The notes under the pieces: model-generated
Seen by the model: the letters and a program-made list of their open reading frames with translations, nothing else
What the model was told of the DNA's origin: nothing
The model's database searches: none
Assembly: GCA_017883125.1 (NCBI GenBank)
Contig: JADGOD010000065.1
Span: 1-8,635, forward strand
Length of the DNA: 8,635 bases
Direction of reading: 5' to 3'
From: Acidimicrobiales bacterium
GTDB taxonomy: Bacteria; Actinomycetota; Acidimicrobiia; Acidimicrobiales; RAAP-2
Shown here: one piece after another, positions 6,228 to 8,635 of the stretch
Numbering within the stretch: the stretch's first letter is position 1
Layout: the number at the start of each line of letters is the position of its first letter
Position numbers and translations under genes: made by a program

Positions 6228-8635
6228 GCCCGGACGGGAGCCCGGCGATCGGGCCCGCGCTGCGCGAGCTGGCTCGAGATCGCGGCGTCGGGCTCTCCTA
6301 CACCGACGGTCAGGGGGACCACCGTTCGGCTGATCCCGAACAGCTCCTCGCCGTGCTCAACGCCTTCGGTGACATCGACGAGCTCTCGTCACCGGCCGAT
6401 GCCAAGTCGGCCCTGCGCGCGTGGCGCCAGCAGCGCGCCGAGAGGATCGTGGAATCGGTCTACGTCGTCGACGAGGGGGTCGAGACCGCGGTTCCGATCC
6501 GGCTGAGGCGCAGGGTGGCCCAGATGGATTGCCGCGTGGAGTTCGAGTTCGGGGGCGAGCTCTCGTGGAACGTGCGCACCGACTCGCTGGCGCCGTTGGA
6601 CCGAAGAGCGAGGAGGGACACCGAGGGACCGGTCGTCGGACTGGCGCTCCCCGCGATGCGCGTCGGCTACCACCGCCTCTACGTCAGCGCGGGGCGACGG
6701 CTGGTCCAGTCGACTATCATCGTCCGCCCCATGCGAGGGCTCCAGAGCCGGTTCTCGCATGATTGGCGTGCCTTCTCGGTGCAAGCTCCCGTCTTCACCC
6801 TCCACTCGGAGCGGACCTGGGGCAGCGGTGACGTCCACGACCTCGACGAGTTCGCGCGCGTGGTGGCCAACCAGCACGCCAGCGTGGTCTCCACGCTGCC
6901 GCTGCTCGCGGCGTTCGGACCCGACGACTTCGAGGCCAGCCCGTATCGACCGGTGAGCCGGAGGTTCTGGAGCGACCGATGGATCGCCCTCGACTGGGTC
7001 GACGGTCTCGACAGGTCGTCGTCGGCGCTCCGTCTCATGAACGAGACCTACTCGCCGGACCGGCGCGCTGCGTGGGTCGTCGACGGTGTCGTCGACGGTG
7101 GCGCCGCCTTCGCCGCCAAGCGACAGGTCCTCCAGGCGTGGGCGGCGTCCCAGAGCGACTTCATGGAGGATGAGCTCGAGGGGCTGCGCACCTATGTCAT
7201 GGAGCACCCTGACGTCAACGACTACGCGCGCTTCCGTGCTGCCGGCGAGAGGTTCGGGTTGGACTTCCGCCGGTGGCCTTCGACGGCGCGGAGCGGACTG
7301 CTCCGATGGAACGACGTTGATCCCACCATCGTTCGCTACCACCTGTTCGCCCAGTGGATCATCGATGGCCAGATGACCCAGCTGACGTCGCATCTCGCTC
7401 AGCGCGGGCAGACCCTGGGACTTGACATCCCGGTGGGGGTCCACCCGAACGGCTACGACGTCTGGAAGAACCCTGAGCAGTACGTCGGCTCGATGTCGAT
7501 CGGGGCTCCGCCAGATGCGCTGGCCCCCCAGGGACAGGTCTGGGAGTCGCCGCCGATGCACCCCGAGCGCTGTCGAGATGATGCGCACGCCCAGTTCCGA
7601 GCAGCGCTGCGCTTTCACATGCGCGTCTCGGGGGTCGTGCGGATCGATCACGTGCTGGGCCTCCAGCGCGTGTTCTGGATCCCAGAGGGGGCCCCACCAG
7701 ATCGGGGGCTCTACGTCTCGATGCCGTTCGAGGAGCTCCTGGCGGTCGTGGCGATCGAGGCCCAGCGCCTCCGGGTCGATGTGGTCGGCGAGGACCTCGG
7801 GACGGTCGACGACGTGGTGCGTGACGCCATGGAGCGCGAGGGCTTGCGACGCACCTATGTGGCGCAGTACGCCATCGGTACCGAAGACGGTGATCTCGGA
7901 GAGGTGCCGACGGGGTCGGTGGCGTCCTTCGCCACCCACGACACTGCGACGTTCGCCGGGTGGTGGACCGGAGCCGACATCGCCGAGCGCGTGGATCTCG
8001 GGTTGCTGGACGCCTCCTCAGCCGAGGAGGTCCTCCGCCATCGGGCCCAGGAGCGCCATGCCCTTCTCGTCGCGCTGGGTCGTGGTGACGACGATGAGCC
8101 CGATGAGGTGCTGGCCGCTCTCCATGAGCATCTGGCCGACAGCGACGCTGGGCTGGTGATGGTCCAGCTCGATGACCTCCTCGGGGAGACCATCGCCGTC
8201 AACGTCCCCGGCACCACCACGCAGCGTGCGAACTGGAGCCGCTTGGCGCCGCTGAGCCTCGAGGAGCTGGCCTCGTCTGCCACGTTGAGAAGCGCGCTGG
8301 CGCCGCTGAGCGAACGACGAGGGTACGCCTCGGCCACCCCCGCACACTGGGACCCCGTCCCGGGACGCATGTCCGAGGTGACGCTCCTGACGTCAGACGA
8401 CCTGCAGCTCCTGAGCGAGGGGCGCCACTTCCGCCTCCATCGTCACCTGGGATGCCATCCCATGGTCGTCGACGGGGTGTCCGGGTGCTATCTCGCGGTC
8501 TGGGCACCGAACGCCGACTGGGTCTCGGTCATCGGTGAGTTCAACGAGTGGGATGGCTCACGCCACCGGCTCATCCCCAGGGAGAGCTCGGGGGTGTGGG
8601 AGGGATTCATCCCCGGCCTCGAGGAGCTGACCACC
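6224..8635 (+). CDS. malQ-glgB: MalQ-GlgB fusion: 4-alpha-glucanotransferase joined to branching enzyme (3' end beyond window)
   Basis: I read one uninterrupted frame of 804 codons from GTG 6224 to the window end, with no stop. Residues 1 to about 190 are the N-terminal region of long actinobacterial MalQ. The GH77 body follows, with WGSGDVHDL (about 200-208), SPYRPVSRRFW (239-249), DIPVGVHPNGYDVW (about 402-415) and the GAPPDALAPQGQVW loop. The catalytic nucleophile is Asp475 (RIDH), the acid/base is Glu523 (GEDLGTV) and the third carboxylate is Asp573 (THD), all intact. MalQ homology ends at NWSRLAPLSLEEL...APLSERRG (about 699). After a linker of about 16 residues comes a branching-enzyme start at 716. 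MalQ moves maltodextrin segments between glucans, and GlgB makes alpha-1,6 branches. The start overlaps the glgP stop as GTGA and has no strong ribosome site, which suggests translational coupling. Being open at the window edge, its full length cannot be known here. Confidence 0.9.
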   Translation, partial: MSPDGSPAIGPALRELARDRGVGLSYTDGQGDHRSADPEQLLAVLNAFGDIDELSSPADAKSALRAWRQQRAERIVESVYVVDEGVETAVPIRLRRRVAQMDCRVEFEFGGELSWNVRTDSLAPLDRRARRDTEGPVVGLALPAMRVGYHRLYVSAGRRLVQSTIIVRPMRGLQSRFSHDWRAFSVQAPVFTLHSERTWGSGDVHDLDEFARVVANQHASVVSTLPLLAAFGPDDFEASPYRPVSRRFWSDRWIALDWVDGLDRSSSALRLMNETYSPDRRAAWVVDGVVDGGAAFAAKRQVLQAWAASQSDFMEDELEGLRTYVMEHPDVNDYARFRAAGERFGLDFRRWPSTARSGLLRWNDVDPTIVRYHLFAQWIIDGQMTQLTSHLAQRGQTLGLDIPVGVHPNGYDVWKNPEQYVGSMSIGAPPDALAPQGQVWESPPMHPERCRDDAHAQFRAALRFHMRVSGVVRIDHVLGLQRVFWIPEGAPPDRGLYVSMPFEELLAVVAIEAQRLRVDVVGEDLGTVDDVVRDAMEREGLRRTYVAQYAIGTEDGDLGEVPTGSVASFATHDTATFAGWWTGADIAERVDLGLLDASSAEEVLRHRAQERHALLVALGRGDDDEPDEVLAALHEHLADSDAGLVMVQLDDLLGETIAVNVPGTTTQRANWSRLAPLSLEELASSATLRSALAPLSERRGYASATPAHWDPVPGRMSEVTLLTSDDLQLLSEGRHFRLHRHLGCHPMVVDGVSGCYLAVWAPNADWVSVIGEFNEWDGSRHRLIPRESSGVWEGFIPGLEELTT
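7076..7099 (+). repeat. Perfect 12-base tandem duplication inside malQ
   Basis: GTCGTCGACGGT is repeated twice back to back and in frame, giving VVDG-VVDG (residues 285-292 of the fusion). It lies between the SPYRPVSRRFW motif and the catalytic core, in a variable region of GH77 enzymes. It looks like a small slippage duplication without effect on the frame. Confidence 0.85.
8369..8635 (+). other. glgB: GlgB module of the fusion (CBM48 N-terminal domain, incomplete)
   Basis: In the same frame as MalQ, residues 716-804 read LLTSDDLQLLSEGRHFRLHR, then a LGCHP motif, then YLAVWAPNADWVSVIGEFNE and WDG. This is the classic entry of 1,4-alpha-glucan branching enzymes (L-x-EG-x-H-x-RL-x3-LG-x-HP...FAVWAPNA-x-VSVIGdFN-x-WDG). 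There is little room for the extra N1 domain found in some GlgB proteins, so this looks like the short form starting directly at CBM48. The GH13 catalytic barrel lies beyond the window. An ATG sits at 8369, exactly where a stand-alone GlgB could begin. The preceding GGGACGC is only a poor ribosome site, so separate internal initiation is possible but not favoured. Confidence 0.85.

Noticed and set aside
6389..7939. A 516-codon open frame antisense to malQ
   Set aside because: This is a chance antisense frame in GC-rich coding DNA. The plus-strand frame carries all GH77 motifs.
8244..8311. A direct repeat of TGGCGCCGCTGAGC (8244-8257 and 8298-8311) near the MalQ-GlgB junction
   Set aside because: It encodes LAPLS twice in Leu/Ala/Pro-rich helices using favoured codons. 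At 14 bases this is weak evidence for a recombination scar behind the fusion.
1..8635. CRISPR arrays, tRNA/rRNA genes, transposases or phage genes
   Set aside because: I looked for regularly spaced repeats, cloverleaf-like segments and transposase or integrase motifs and saw none.

Overview
The window is GC-rich throughout. It carries genes typical of Actinomycetota: an AveC-family membrane protein, an EthA-like monooxygenase tail, an ACAD10/11-like phosphotransferase and an actinobacterial-type short GlgP. An actinobacterium is likely. Acidimicrobiia or a relative is a guess from overall flavour, not something proven here.

Left part (1-2774, minus strand). Reading leftward from a candidate promoter at 2746-2774, there is an aminoglycoside-phosphotransferase-fold kinase (1426-2550), then a spirocyclase AveC-like integral membrane protein (302-1354). 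At the window edge is a short remnant of the C-terminus of a flavin-containing monooxygenase (22-234) whose catalytic body is missing. The three point the same way with short gaps and may form one accessory or lipid-type transcription unit. Its substrate cannot be read from the sequence.

Middle (2551-3674). A 387-base intergenic region separates the minus-strand unit from a small plus-strand gene (2938-3444). That gene encodes a 168-residue membrane protein with a Cys/His cluster, and a strong GC-rich hairpin (3460-3501) follows it. A second intergenic stretch holds a candidate promoter for the next operon.

Right part (3675-8635, plus strand). This is a glycogen/alpha-glucan operon. glgP (alpha-glucan phosphorylase, GT35) overlaps by four bases (GTGA) a very long frame that stays open to the window end. 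Residues 1 to about 699 of that frame are a complete 4-alpha-glucanotransferase (MalQ, GH77) with all three catalytic carboxylates. After a linker of about 16 residues the same frame continues as the start of a 1,4-alpha-glucan branching enzyme (GlgB, CBM48 module), which runs off the window. Phosphorylase, glucanotransferase and branching enzyme together would degrade, disproportionate and branch alpha-1,4-glucan. The in-frame MalQ-GlgB fusion is the most notable feature of the window.
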